A program made the position numbers and the translations under genes. From the NCBI RefSeq assembly GCF_033568475.1, contig NW_027331842.1:1-64000 (forward strand): a stretch of 64,000 nucleotides of DNA, in the 5' to 3' direction. This DNA comes from Henckelia pumila. Its lineage: Eukaryota; Streptophyta; Magnoliopsida; Lamiales; Gesneriaceae. The notes beneath the pieces are model-generated. The model saw only the letters and a program-made list of their open reading frames with translations. It was not told where the DNA came from and made no database searches. Below are positions 1-11,343 of this stretch, piece by piece. Every line of letters begins with the position of its first letter. Position 1 is the stretch's first letter.

Positions 1-111
1 TTAGCCCGTATGCTGCCTGAACAATTCGGACAGCTTGCAAGTTAGACTGCAATTCACATAATTGCATTTAACAATAGGGTCCGCAAATGCAATCATGACT
101 ATTATTATCAT

Positions 112-357
112 TATTATATATATATATATATATATCTATATATGATTATATATACATATCGCATATACATATATATACACATATCTATATATAATAAAAT
201 ATATAATAACAATAATATAAATATATATATATCTATATGTGTATATATATATCGTAATAAATATACACACATATCTATACATATAATTGATTATAATAAT
301 ATATATCCATTGTCGGTTGAATATATTATTATAAAATATATATATATATATATATAT
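112..357. repeat. AT-rich microsatellite (TA/TATATC tracts)
   Basis: Long run of TA, TATATC and ATATATAC steps. It yields spurious Ile/Tyr-rich open frames on both strands that are not genes. It lies where the inner end of the neighbouring minus-strand LTR should fall, so that LTR end is lost or expanded here. Bases 1-111 hold nothing I recognise. Confidence 0.9.
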
Positions 358-359
358 TA

Positions 360-2124
360 ATTTTGACATTCAAAATATTCTTGGACACTCGTATGGTTTA
401 AATAAAGTTCATAGGGTGTTAAAAGATTTATACCTATCAATCTTAAAAGATTGACGATGACTCCAATTATTTCGAAACAATTTCGAAAATAGCTCTTGTT
501 GTAAATCCCTACGAACAATCAACTGGAGTTTCACCTTTCTTCAATCTCCGAATCAGGTACACAACCGGATTCCCTGTTCCTCTTCTAAATTGCACTTAAA
601 AGAAGAATAAATTTAACATTGAGAATTTTGAATTGAAGAAATGATCGCCGAATACCAGAGCCAAAGGAAAGAACAGAGAGCCGAAGAAAGAAAACTGAAT
701 AATGCTTTCAATTATTCCCCTCAATCAATTCATGTAATTGATTGAGGGAATTGAATGAGTTGTCTGCCGACAACTCATTCAATTCTTTTTTTTTAAATAT
801 ATTATATAATAATATAATATAAACATAAGGTCCCACAATAATATAATATATAAATATATTATATTATATATCTATATATATTATGGATCCTTATCTCCAA
901 GTCCTACTTGAAAAAATTAATTAAACCCTTTTTAATTAATATTACTGTCAAAATTTCTATAAGCCTTTATAAACCATTTATAAAGCTTATCTATCAATCC
1001 AATCAAATTTGTTTATCATAAATTCAACTCTTTGAATTTATTATCTCAACGGGAACAGGAAAACCAGTACTTGTGTAACCCTCAATGGTTCAGGGATACA
1101 ACTAGCTGTGGGTCCAGGCTTACCCTTATTAGCCTCATTCTATGCATCAACTCCTTGATCATAAAATGTCAGAACTCATTTCTGATTTAACCCATCGAAT
1201 CATGGTAAGAGCGTTAAGTAGCACCGCCCCATGATTCCCTAGGTATCACTGATAGTTCCTGCAAGAACCAGTCGATTATGGTTAACGTACAGTACAGTCC
1301 CTTCATCTCATATATCCCGATCGAAACTGCAACCATTGGTTCATTGAGGGTTGCACGTGAATTTCGATAACGATGTGATGTCTTTGAGAATACATAGTGG
1401 CATCGCATGTGTAACTTGGTAAACACTTTACTCTACTACACATCTTACACTCTGGCCAGAGATTCCATGCACTATTATCTCATTTTATCACATAGGATAT
1501 CCACACCCATAGGTGAGCGGTGAATCCCCGACTACAATGCACTGGCTCCTACATGTGTCGCAACTGTACCCAACCTCGCCACCTGATGACCCTCATGGAG
1601 TCGGTAAATGAGTCAAAGTAAAGTCCTAGCATGTAGAGCCTCAGTGTTGTCCCGGGTCGTAAGGACTAATGGTGTACAACCATAACCACGGACTTATCCA
1701 CTCGATGAATGATAACCACTTGGGAAGTCCGAGGAAGGGTAGTTCAGTGAACTCATCGTATGAGCACCAATCTGTATGATTGAACATCTCTATGTCCATA
1801 CCAATGAAACGTGGTACACATCATCACAGATTCTAGTCTCGAGCTCGAGCGTTCCTTATCCTTATTTCGGACGGCTCAATCGACTAGGAACTTGATTTAG
1901 AATATACAGTAATTAATAATATGTGTTTCATGATTGCCATCACATGTACAACCTCATATCTTACTATAGCATATTCAAGGTCTTTATCTATGCAACTTGC
2001 ATGGGTATACAGATAAAGAAAATGCCAGATAAAAGATTAATTATATTAAAATAAAGATTGTTATTACACTTGAGTCAATAAAATCTCTGACCAACATTTG
2101 GCTTGCAGGGCATCTACTCTAACA
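360..2124 (-). mobile_element. LTR of a retrotransposon (minus strand), body off the left edge
   Basis: Reverse-complement matches the solo LTR at 28665-32645 along most of its length. Shared blocks include the segment around 1440-1860 (matches 28940-29400) and the segment around 1090-1430 (matches 31480-31780). On the minus strand the LTR starts TGTTAGAGTAGATGCCC at 2124. The other copy starts TGAAAGAGTTGATGCCC. Its inner end should be near position 290 but is replaced by the TA microsatellite. No coding potential. Family assignment is open; it is probably Ty1/copia because of the TG...CA ends and the 5-bp TSD of the second copy. Confidence 0.7.
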
Positions 2125-2712
2125 AGTGAAACGTAGAGAGCAAAATACATAGAGAAAGTGCTGCAGAAATTCTAGAGTATTGAAGATCGATCATTGAAGA
2201 ATTTCTGAAGAGATACTACTGCTACGTTGTGTTGCCGAGTAGTGTTGAAAACATTGAAGAACACACGAGTGAAGTGTTGTTCAGAAAGTATTTATTTGGT
2301 TTTGTTTTTCGGTTTAGAACTTCCTATTGATGTTTTATTCTAGTTCTTACTAGTTTTTAGTAAGTCATTTATTTTCTCAATGTGTTGAGAAAAGTAGTTT
2401 TTCATAAACAATCACTAGTTGGTTTTTGTAAACTTATTTGATTTTCTAGTGATTATTTCGCCATGAGTCATCGTACAAGTACTTAGTACTTGTGCATAAA
2501 TATCTGTGTGCTATTTAATTTTGCTGTTAGTTAATTATTCTGTTGCATAGTGTTATCATGAAGTGTTGACAACACTGAAAGATAACACACACTCGAATTT
2601 TTTTTTGGTATTTCTGTGATTTCAGACTGTCCAAACCTTACAATTGACGTCAGAGACATTCACTTGACGATACTAAGTGTGATTCTATTTTTGTGTTTGA
2701 CAGGACATCACA

Positions 2713-3999
2713 ATGAAGATACCTTATTCAGGAACTGCTCAACGTCCTCCAATCTTGGATGGATCCAACTATGCTATCTGGAAAGTCAGGATGTGTGTCT
2801 ACATCAAATCGATTGATGAAAAGGCATGGCAGCGTGTGCTACAAGGATGGAATCCACCAAGGAGAACTGATAGAGAAGGAGATTTTCTCCTCAAACCAGA
2901 AACGGACTGGAATGCCGATGAAACTGCTGCTTCAAATATGAACAACAAAACCCTTAATTCTATTTTTACTTCTCTTGATTCTAATATGTTTTCACTAGTC
3001 ACTAATTGTGTATGTGCTAAACAGGATTGGGAAAAACTTCAAATGCACTGTGAAGGATCCGAAAGTGTGCGTCGAACCAAAAGAAGGATTCTCACTACTC
3101 AGTTTGAAAACATGAGAATGGAAGAGAGTGAGACAATCGATGATTATGAACGCCGCTTAAGGAAGATCGAGAATGAGGCAATTGATCTTGGTGATGCTAT
3201 TTCAAATGAACGCCTGGTGAGAAAAGTGTTGAGATCACTGCCGAAAAGATTTCAAATGAAGATTTGTGCTATTGATGAATCAAAAGACACATCAATTCTG
3301 GGATTGGATGAATTGATGAGTTCACTTCGAACTTATGAGTTGGAGATGAATTTTGAAAAAAAGGACAAAGGTAAGTTTATTGCACTTCAAGTTTCCAATG
3401 ACTCATACAATGATTTTGTTGATCTGACACAGGGAGTCAACGAGTATGACTTAGGAGATGATTCTATTGCCTTACTTACCAAACAATTTGGTAATTACTT
3501 AAAGAGAATGAGAGATTATAAGAAACCTGGTCAGAAACCTAAAGTTTTGAATGCTCTTGCTGTTGGAAAACCATTGAGGATTTGCGGACCAGAACAGAAT
3601 ACCATTTCTTCAAAGAGTCAAAATCACTTTCAGAAAGAAGGAAAAACACTGACTATCTCAAAGAAGTTTGAGTCTGTAAAGTGTCATGAGTGCACAGGCT
3701 TCGGTCACTATGCTAATGAGTGCCCAACCAGACTTTGCAAAGGTATGTGTGCTTCCCTAAGTGATGATGAAGATGAGGAAGGTACAGAACAAGGAGAAGA
3801 AGAGACTCACAATGCCCTTTCAGTTTTGGTGCTGCAGAAGAAACACAGTGTTGTCACAGGTGTCACAACACTTGGTCACAACACTGACCAAAAGGTACTT
3901 TGTCTGAATGCATATGTTTATGGAGACTCAAATCAGGAAGCTAGTGAAGTAGAACTTTCTTGGAATAATGCTCATAAGATGTATGAAGAATTTATATAA
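2713..3999 (+). pseudogene. gag of copia element A, N-terminal part
   Basis: Capsid-type gag polyprotein of a plant copia element. The first ATG is at 2713 and the frame runs 428 codons. The N-terminal part resembles the DUF4219/UBN2 gag family (LDGSNYAIWKVRM near residue 15, LVRKVLRSLPKRF near 175). A CCHC zinc knuckle, CHECTGFGHYANEC, begins at residue 324 (3682) and would bind the element RNA. An acidic stretch (DDEDEEGTEQGEEE) follows. The frame stops at 3997 because of a one-base shift near 3985-3990; gag continues in another frame from 3968. Close to intact but frameshifted, so probably dead. Confidence 0.8.
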
Positions 4000-5167
4000 T
4001 GACTGGATATTAAGGAACAAGACAAATTCTGCTTTAACAAAGGAGAACAGTGAACTGAAAGCTTCAATGGCTAGACTAGAAGTTGTTCTGAGCAAGAAAG
4101 ATTTAGAACTAGGCAAGGTCAAAGAAGAGCTTGGAAGAGCCAATGCAACTCTCGCAAAGTTTAATTCAAGCAAGACCAAGTTGGATTCAATTCTGATGAT
4201 GGGAAAAGATGATAGAGCTGGTCTAGGATTTTATAATAGCAAGTTTGAAGTTTGTGAGTCGTCACAAACTGTTTTTGTCAAAGAGAACAGTAACTCTGCT
4301 AGTGTTCCAATTGCAATTCCAAAGGAAAAACCAATTCCATTGAAGACACAAGCTCCTGTTCAAAGGAAAAAACAAAGGAAGCGCAGGTTTGTTTGTCATT
4401 ACTGTCACAAGCAAGGTCACATCAAGCCTTACTGTTTTAAACTCAGGTATGACTATATGTACTGGAAGACCAGACAAGTTTTGCCATCAGTGTTGCCAAC
4501 ACTGAACCAGAACACTGCCTGGAAGAAAAATTTTGAGAAAAAAATTTGGGTACCAAAAGCTAAATCTAGTTGTAATGTCGTTAATACTTCCTTGAAAACT
4601 AATGTTGCAGGTCATTGGTACTTTGACAGTGGCAGTTCACGCCACATGACAGGATTGAAGAAGTATTTTGCTGACTATGTTGAACAGGATAAAGGAAAAG
4701 TGACATATGGAGGAGGAGCCAATGGAAAAATTGTTGGAAAAGGCACCTTGAATGTAGAAGGACTACCTAAGCTTCACAATGTTCTACATGTTGAAGGATT
4801 AAATGCTAATCTTATTAGTATTAGTCAACTTTGTGATGATGATCTTTATGTTAAATTTGATAAGAATTTGTGTCAAGTTTTTGATAAGATTAATTCATGT
4901 GTTTTGACAGGGTCTAGATCATCGGACAACTGTTATCAACTTGGAGAGTATTTTGCTTGCAAATTCACCAACGTTGATGATTTGAATTTATGGCATCAAA
5001 AGTTGGGACATGCCAACTTCAAAGCATTGAAGAAACTGAGCCAGTATGATGCTGTAAGAGGGATGCCAAATTTAACTTCTGGAGTTCCATATGTGTGTGG
5101 AGACTGTCAGAAAGGTAAGCAAACTCGTATGTCACATCCAGTGTTACAACACTGTGGGACAACATGA
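3968..5167 (+). pseudogene. gag C-terminus, protease and GAG-pre-integrase of element A
   Basis: Continuation of the element A polyprotein in a shifted frame. It starts with a coiled-coil-like heptad region (LTKENSELKASMARLE), then a second CCHC knuckle, CHYCHKQGHIKPYC, near 4394-4435. The aspartic protease motif DSGSSRHMTG is near 4625, and a GAG-pre-integrase zinc region (LWHQKLGHANF ... CGDCQKGKQ) ends the frame. TGA at 5165 is an in-frame stop just before the integrase core, whose frame is the same. Two zinc knuckles in one gag region is worth noting. Function is inferred from motifs alone. Confidence 0.8.
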
Positions 5168-5185
5168 TGTCTTGAACTCCTAAAC

Positions 5186-6369
5186 ATGGACTTAATGGGA
5201 CCTATGGAGGTTGAAAGCTGTGGAGGTAAGAGATATTCATTTGTGTGTGTTGATGATTTTTCAAGGTACTCATGGGTAAGTTTTCTAAGAGAAAAATCTG
5301 AAACATTCGAAGCTTTCAAAAAGTTAATAAAACAGATTACTAATCTGTATGCTTTGAAGGTTATCAGGATACGAACTGACCATGGTAAGGAATTTGAAAA
5401 CTCATTGTTTGATCAATTCTGTGAAAAAAAGGTATATCACATGAATATTCAGCACCTAAGACACCTCAGCAGAATGGAATTGCCAAAAGGAAAAACAGAA
5501 CCCTCCAAGAGATGGAAAGGGTCATGTTAAGCTCCAAAAATATTGCAAAAAGATTTTGGGCTGAGGCTTTAAATACTGCATGTCACATATCCAATAGGGT
5601 GTATTTAAGGAAAGGTTCTACTATGATATCCTATGAAATTCTCATGGGAAAGAGGCCTAACCTTAAATATTTTCATATTTTTGGATGCATATGTTATGTT
5701 TTGAATGACAGGATGCAGTTGGCTAAGTTTGATTCAAAAAACGATAAGTGTTTATTTCTTGGATATGCTTTGAATAGTCGAGCTTATCGTATGTTTAACT
5801 TGAGAACTAGAACTATCATTGAATCTATTAATGAGGTATTTTATGATTATGCAGATCTGAAGGGGAAAACAATTGAATACAATATTCATGATCTGTTGGA
5901 TACTGTTGTACCCCAGACTGATTCTAGTGTTGTCACTAGTGTTGTCCCACCTAAAAAATCACCCAGCACAGCACTAAGTCCAACACTGAATATGGATGAA
6001 CAGAGTACAGAAGATCAGGATGATTTTGAAGATGAAATACAAGATGCTGGACATGATGTACCTAGCAAAATTCAGAAAAACCATCCTACTTCACAAATCA
6101 TAGGAGATGCACAAGGAAGGATGCAAACCCGAATAAAGGAAAAAGTGGATTATCAAAAGATGAATGGGTTAGTGTGCATGACTTCTGCATATTCTCAGGT
6201 AAGATATTCTTGTTTTGTGTCTAGTATTGAACCAAAAAATGTTGGTGAAACTTTAAAAGACGAGTTTTGGGTCAATGCTATGCATGATGAACTTGAACAA
6301 TTTGTTAAGAATGATGTGTGGATCTTAGTTCCTCCACCTGATCATAGTAATATCATTGGAACAAAGTGA
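5186..6369 (+). pseudogene. integrase of copia element A, frameshifted
   Basis: Retroviral-type integrase core (DDE) domain that inserts element cDNA into the host. Visible pieces: the MDLMGPMEVES entry with the first Asp, FVCVDDFSRYSWVSFL, and IRTDHGKEF with the second Asp. Near 5448 the frame shifts by one, so the PQ.NG block and its downstream Glu region read in the frame that opens before 5512. That second frame carries the post-core part (FWAEALNTACHISNRVYLR, FGCICYVLND) and runs toward reverse transcriptase. TGA at 6367-6369 sits where Trp is expected in the family. Defective. Confidence 0.78.
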
Positions 6370-6423
6370 ATTTTTAAGAACAAAACTGATGAATTAGGAA
6401 ATATTGTAAGGAACAAGGCTAGG

Positions 6424-6945
6424 TTGGTAGCTCAAGGGTATACACAAGTTGAGGGAGTGGACTTTGATGAAACCTTCGCACCTGTAGCCCGAATAGAATC
6501 TGTTAGATTATTGTTGGCTATTGAATGTCACATGAAAATGAAACTTTTTCAAATGGATGTCAAAAGTGCATTTTTGAATGGAATTTTGAGTGAAGAAGTT
6601 TATCTAAGACAGCCTAAGGAATTCAAAGATCCACATCATCTTGATCATGTTTATAAGTTGAAGAAGGCCTTATATGGATTGAAACAAGCACCTCGTGCTT
6701 GGTATGGAAGGCTCACGGAGTAATTGCTTGACATTGGATTCAAAAGAGGTGAGGTAGATAAAACACTTTTTGTTCAAAAAGTACAAGGTAGCATTCTTAT
6801 CTGTTAAATCTATGTTGATGACATAATTTTATGTGCTTCATCTCAAAAACTTGTGAATGATTTTGTTGAAAGCATGACTGCTACCTTTGAAATGAGCATG
6901 CAGGTAGGTGAGTTGAATTACTTTCTAGGATTACAAGTATAACAA
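6424..6945 (+). pseudogene. reverse transcriptase of copia element A, with stops
   Basis: Copia reverse transcriptase (RVT_2). Visible are [21 protein letters not shown], the catalytic-Asp block [10 protein letters not shown], and [11 protein letters not shown] near the end of the longest open piece. TAA at 6721 breaks the frame. The YVDD catalytic box is present at 6811-6822 but lies between two further in-frame stops (a TAA just upstream of it and one near 6940). No frameshift is needed in this segment; the damage is nonsense mutation. Confidence 0.8.
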
Positions 6946-7755
6946 ATGAGTGATGGAATCTTTTTGTGTCAAAGCAAATATGCTAAAAATTTGATAAAGA
7001 GGTTTTGTACTGATCATGTTAGACATATGAAAACACCAATGGAAACTAATGAAAAACTGTGCAAAGACAGTGTTGCTGACAGTATTGACAATACTTTGTA
7101 CAGAAGCATAATTGGAAGTCTGCTGTATTTGAGTGCAAGTCGATTTGATATTATGTTCAGTGTGTGTTTGTGTGCCCGATATCAATCTGATCCTAAAGTC
7201 ACACATATGAAAGCTGTAAAACGAATTTTCAAGTATGTTGCAGGCACTTTAGACTTGGGTTTATGGTACACTAAAGAAACCAATACTAATTTGATAGGCT
7301 ATAGTGATGCTGATTGGGCAGGAGATGTTGATGAAAGAAAAAGCACCACGAGTGATTGTTTTTATTTGGGTAACAATTTGGTTTCATGGTATAGTAGAAA
7401 GCAGAACTGTGTGTCCCTTTTCACTGCTGAATCCGATTATGTGGCAGCGGGAAGTTGTTGTTCTCAATTAATTTGGATGAATCAAATGCTACAAGACTAT
7501 GGTCTTAAAAGTGAAACACCAATTGTGTACTGTGATAACTCAAGTACTATAGATATATCAAAAAACACAGTACAACACTCTCGAACTAAACACATTGACA
7601 TAAGACATCATTTCATTCGAGATTTAGTTGAGAAGGACATGATCCATATGGAGTTTTTTGGGACCAATAACCAACTGGCCGATATTTTTACAAAAGCATT
7701 AGACTTCGAGAGATTCTCCAGTCTTAGGAAATCTCTCAACATGTGTTCTTTATAA
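6946..7755 (+). pseudogene. RT connection and RNase H of copia element A
   Basis: C-terminal 269 codons of pol in the same frame as the reverse transcriptase. The RNase H1 fold is recognisable: YSDADWAGDVDERKST carries the first catalytic Asp, the SLFTAESDYVAA block carries Glu, YCDNSSTIDISKN carries the next Asp, and RTKHIDIRHHFIRD follows. The frame ends TAA at 7753. RNase H degrades the RNA strand of the RNA-DNA hybrid during element replication. This segment itself has no lesion. Confidence 0.8.
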
Positions 7756-8775
7756 GCACTCACAGTTGCTGTCCTTAAGTGTTGCCAACACTGACAGACA
7801 ATACTAAACATGCATGTGCATTTTTAGGACTTTAGGCATACTGCATATTCATAATGTTCTATGTTTTGCACTGTTTGATAATACTCACTGACACTTTATA
7901 GTTCTTCTGTCAAAGTTATTTTCAGATCACACTTGCCATAAAAATATGCTTTAAACCACGAAGTAGTTGAGGGATGTTCGTGTATTCCATGATCTTGTCC
8001 CTTGTGAAAAGTGGTTTTAAAAATTAAAAAGCATGGTTTGATAAAATTTCAGTGACCAATGTCTTGAAAATCAAACTAAAATCGGAAGAAAATTGAAAAA
8101 AGCAACCTAAGAGAGTCCAATGAAGACCATTCGTTTAGTGTGCAGGCTACCACTTCTGAATCAATATAAAAAGGAGAAAAACATGGCTCTGGAAGTGTGA
8201 CAAATTCAAAATTATTTTGAAGACTACAGTGTTGTTGGGAAGTGTTGCCAATACTGGTGTTTAGCACGTACTGCACACACTTTGCATGTATTTTTGATCT
8301 AATCTCATTACATTCTATTTTAGACATAAATTAGGTCATGCATTTTGCATTTATTGTGATCATATCGTGCTCAGGGTTAAAAGTTCAAAGACGAACAAAA
8401 ATTGGAAAGATTGCCTAACTTGCTGAAAATTGAATTGTTTGTGATTGATCATGGTTCAGTGGAGTTAAACTCGATGTGGAGTTATTTTTGGGGAATATTG
8501 ATATATTCTTAAGTGAGAGTTTTCAGGGTATCCTTAATTAATCAAATTTATTTTCCTTAATTAGAGAGATTTTTTTACCCGTTAAAGAATTGTTACCGTT
8601 AGGGGGAGATTCTTAGTCTGATATGATAGATAGGGTTTTTTTTTTTTTTTTATCGTTTGAACCCCTTATCCCTATATATTTCTAAGCACTGTAAAAATTG
8701 ATCTTATCGTCTTCAACCTTTTCTAACTCTCTCTGCAAAAATTCTCTGAAACCCTTACTTTCTAAATTGTTTATA
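7756..8775 (+). other. Untranslated spacer between pol and env-like ORF of element A
   Basis: About 1 kb with no significant ORF. It contains GTGTTGCCAACACT-type words at 7781 and near 8240, a purine tract AGGGGGAGAT at 8601-8610 that looks like a polypurine tract, a poly-T run at 8637-8651 and a TATA-like TATATATTT near 8672, about 100 bases before the env-like ATG. In SIRE-type elements a spacer of this kind separates pol from the env-like gene. A promoter role is inference. Confidence 0.5.
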
Positions 8776-10100
8776 ATGGCAGGCAAAGCTTTTGATTCGC
8801 ATGATATAAGATTGGAGATGGGTTATCAAGAGGAAGACAAGCCTTCGGAGGTATCTTCTGGAAATCCTATTCTCACGATTGTACCTGCTGCCATTCAACC
8901 TACACCGTTGGCAGAAATTGCTCCAGGAGAACTTGGGAATGAAATCAACATTGAGAATCCTCCTGATTGTTTGGTGTTGAATCGTATGTTCCCAACACAG
9001 CCTATAGTGAGGAGGTCTAAGCATCAAGCGGGTTACAACCCCGATTTTACTACCAAGAAGAGATTTCGTGATAAGGGAGATACTTCACGTCCTATTTTGG
9101 ATTATCCAGATTTCTCATCTGGAGATGATTCTGCGGATCAAAATTTTGAGGTGGTTGCTAGGTCAAAAACCTCCGTTGCTGAAAAATCCAAATCAAAGAA
9201 TGAAGATTCATCTGATGAAGATTCTATAGATGTGGCTTCTACTGAGAAAGAGCCATCTAGTGCTGCTGTTGTTGATGATACCACAAAGACAACCACAGAG
9301 GCTCCATTGTCTACTGATGAGAAAATTTCACTGGCCTCTTTCATGGCGAATATTCAAAAGACCAAGGCTAAACCAGTTGCATCTTCACAGGTTCCATCTG
9401 ATGGTGATGAACTAGATGCTGAAATGATGCAAGAGTTTGAGAATAACCGACCCCAGGAGTCTGATAGTTCATCTTCTTCGAGTTCTGAGAAAGAAGATTA
9501 TGAGGATGCTGCTTCTGATGGTTCTGGAAGTTTTGAGGAACAAGCTGCTGATGACAGTGATGCCAACACTAATGACAACACTGCTGCTGAATCTGACTCT
9601 GATCTTGATCCTGCAAAGACATACAATCTTCAGTTTTATTCAAAGGAGTCTGCTGATGAATGGGATGCTCTGTCTGGAAAAGACTGTTGGGAATAAAGAA
9701 ATATTGATGAAGTGTCCTTCGAAAAGCAGAACTTGGCGACTTTCTTGAAACAACAGAATTTATATTCTACTGTCACCACTGCCGGACCATTCTCAAGAAG
9801 AGCTGTGTTAGAATTTTACTGCAATCTGAACATAAAGACTGGAGATGAAGAATCATTTAAGTTTGGAAGAGTGTACATCCGGGAAAAAGTGTATGATTTT
9901 ATTCCTGTTTTGATCAATGAGCACTACAATACTCCTGATATCAATGACGATGCAGTTACTGAGGATATTGATCAAGTCACTAAAGTGATCACTGGAGGAA
10001 TGGTTCAAAAATTTCCACTGCACCCAGACAGGTTGTCAGATGCAAAGCTTACTTCTTTCTTTAATCATACAGTAATCTTTGTTCTCGAGTCCATACCAAG
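8776..10100 (+). pseudogene. env-like / plant transposon-protein ORF of element A, interrupted and truncated
   Basis: Starts at ATG 8776 (MAGKAFDSHDIRLEMG). The first ~300 residues are low complexity, rich in Asp, Glu and Ser (SDSSSSSSSEKEDYED, ADDSDANTNDN). TAA at 9694-9696 stops the frame, but the same frame reopens at once and encodes a globular part (FSRRAVLEFYCNL ... VYIREKVYDFIPVLINEHY ... MVQKFPLHPDRL). That part resembles the plant transposon-protein domain found in SIRE/Ogre-type elements (PF20167-like, from memory). The frame is cut at the junction near 10100; residues after that come from unrelated DNA. No clear signal peptide or transmembrane segment was seen in what remains, so 'env' is only a positional label. 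Confidence 0.6.
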
Positions 10101-10246
10101 TACGGGAGAAAATCTTATGTTACGAATTGGTAGAATATTTTATTTTACACAAATAATTTTTTGGCACGTGTTTTTTTCTCTACTTCATCAACATTCAATT
10201 TCTCTCTCCACCAAACCTAAGTGACAAAAAATAATTGGAGTAACTC
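10101..10246. other. Left edge of the CCD4 duplication unit
   Basis: From 10101 the sequence matches 50554 onward, upstream of CCD4 copy 3. It contains a CACGTG G-box core near 10164 (also in the copy 3 region near 50620), more than 1 kb from the gene start, so a regulatory role is uncertain. Confidence 0.6.
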
Positions 10247-10450
10247 TCAAGGGGTGTCCAAGTTCATCGAGTAGGAGAGTGATTTGCCATTGGTTGGAGT
10301 TCGATTCTCATTTGTCAACACCTTATTGAACCATCTGTCTACAGGATTTGCTTAGTACTATTTACTTGACTAAACTAATTTGTAAGTTATTGCGTTAGTC
10401 CGAAATTTTATCCATTGCGCACCAAATGATATCGATCACGAATTTTCACA
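10247..10450 (+). mobile_element. tRNA-derived SINE, copy 1
   Basis: Begins with an A-box-like GTCCAAGTTCATCGAGTAGG (near 10256) and, about 30 bases on, a B-box-like GGTTGGAGTTCGATTCTC, matching the RNA polymerase III core GGTTCGANTCC loosely. The body ends with a conserved 3' block (TTGCGTTAGTCCG ... GCGCACC ... ATCGATCACG). A close copy is at 50703-50905, and 3'-end fragments are at 26706-26815 and 58907-58972. Non-coding. Confidence 0.65.
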
Positions 10451-11239
10451 TTATTAAAAAATTGGTGTAACGTACGTGAATAGTGTTTTTATCAAGTTCA
10501 TTAATATCAAGACAAAAATGAGTTGGCTTAAGATTTAGACTTTATTCAACCTACCAAACAAGGCAATAAATTAGGACGAGTCATATATATAATATATAGT
10601 CACTTCTTTACATCCACATATATTTTATCTTTGATCTGGGGCCATATGTTTGCTCTTAACTAATTTATCGTTACAAGAAAATAAGTTATATACAAGATAA
10701 AAACCTAAATACAAATTTTGATAGAGAAAATTAATTAAATACGAGTATATCTTTAAAAAAACATAAAACCACATTATGTATGTTAGGTAATAGTACGTAT
10801 GAATGAAACAGATGTAAAAGTTCTCTAATATATCTATATATTTAAATTAATTAAAAAAATTAAATTAAATTTGAATTTAAAAAACAAAAGGCACAACAAA
10901 TTAAAAATATATTTAGAATATTAAAAAAAATCACTAAAGATAGTTATTATTAGGATCTTTCTTTTTATTAATAGTATAGATATTTTCTAATTAAATAATT
11001 ATATGACACGCAATAATTTATTGTTTCCCGACATGTCACTTTCCCGTATTATGTACCATTGCTGTAATGAGAGAAACGTACCCCAAATAATGTGCAAATT
11101 CAAATTATTAATAAAAAGAAATAAAGATCATTCCGACACGCGAAATAATTATATAATCAATATTTTACATGAAATTTGAACATATTTCATGCCAAAAACC
11201 ACGAGTACCAAAAAAAAAAAAACCACAAGTACAAAACGA

Positions 11240-11343
11240 CAGATATGTAATGTGTGGCCATCAACCTTCACGGGACCACTTTGCGAAATCTTCAAAATTT
11301 TGCTATAAATAAGAAACGAAGCCAGCATAATATATAGAACAAA
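11240..11343 (+). promoter_or_regulatory. Core promoter and 5' leader of CCD4 copy 1
   Basis: TATA box TATAAAT at 11304-11310, about 35 bases before the start codon. A transcript start near 11335 and a very short leader are inferred. The same box stands at 59645-59651 before copy 3. The upstream 10.45-11.3 kb is AT-rich, without genes, and matches 57859-58341 plus 59265-59694; the copy 3 version differs by an inserted TIR element. Confidence 0.6.

Larger units (their letters stand above)
2125..10100 (+). mobile_element. Ty1/copia retrotransposon A (SIRE/Maximus-like), defective, 3'-truncated
   Basis: Order gag, protease, integrase, reverse transcriptase, RNase H is the copia order. An env-like ORF follows pol, as in the SIRE/Maximus lineage. 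The left edge abuts the LTR ending at 2124. I could not define a 5' LTR or a tRNA primer site; 2125-2712 is untranslated leader or LTR remnant. The right edge is the abrupt junction near 10100, where the env-like frame runs into DNA shared with 50553 onward; no 3' LTR follows. The coding part carries at least two frameshifts and several in-frame stops, so it is not autonomous. GTGTTG/CAACAC words recur throughout. Confidence 0.8.

Noticed and set aside
136-369. ORFs on both strands, Ile/Tyr-rich
   Set aside because: Produced by the TA microsatellite; no protein-like composition.
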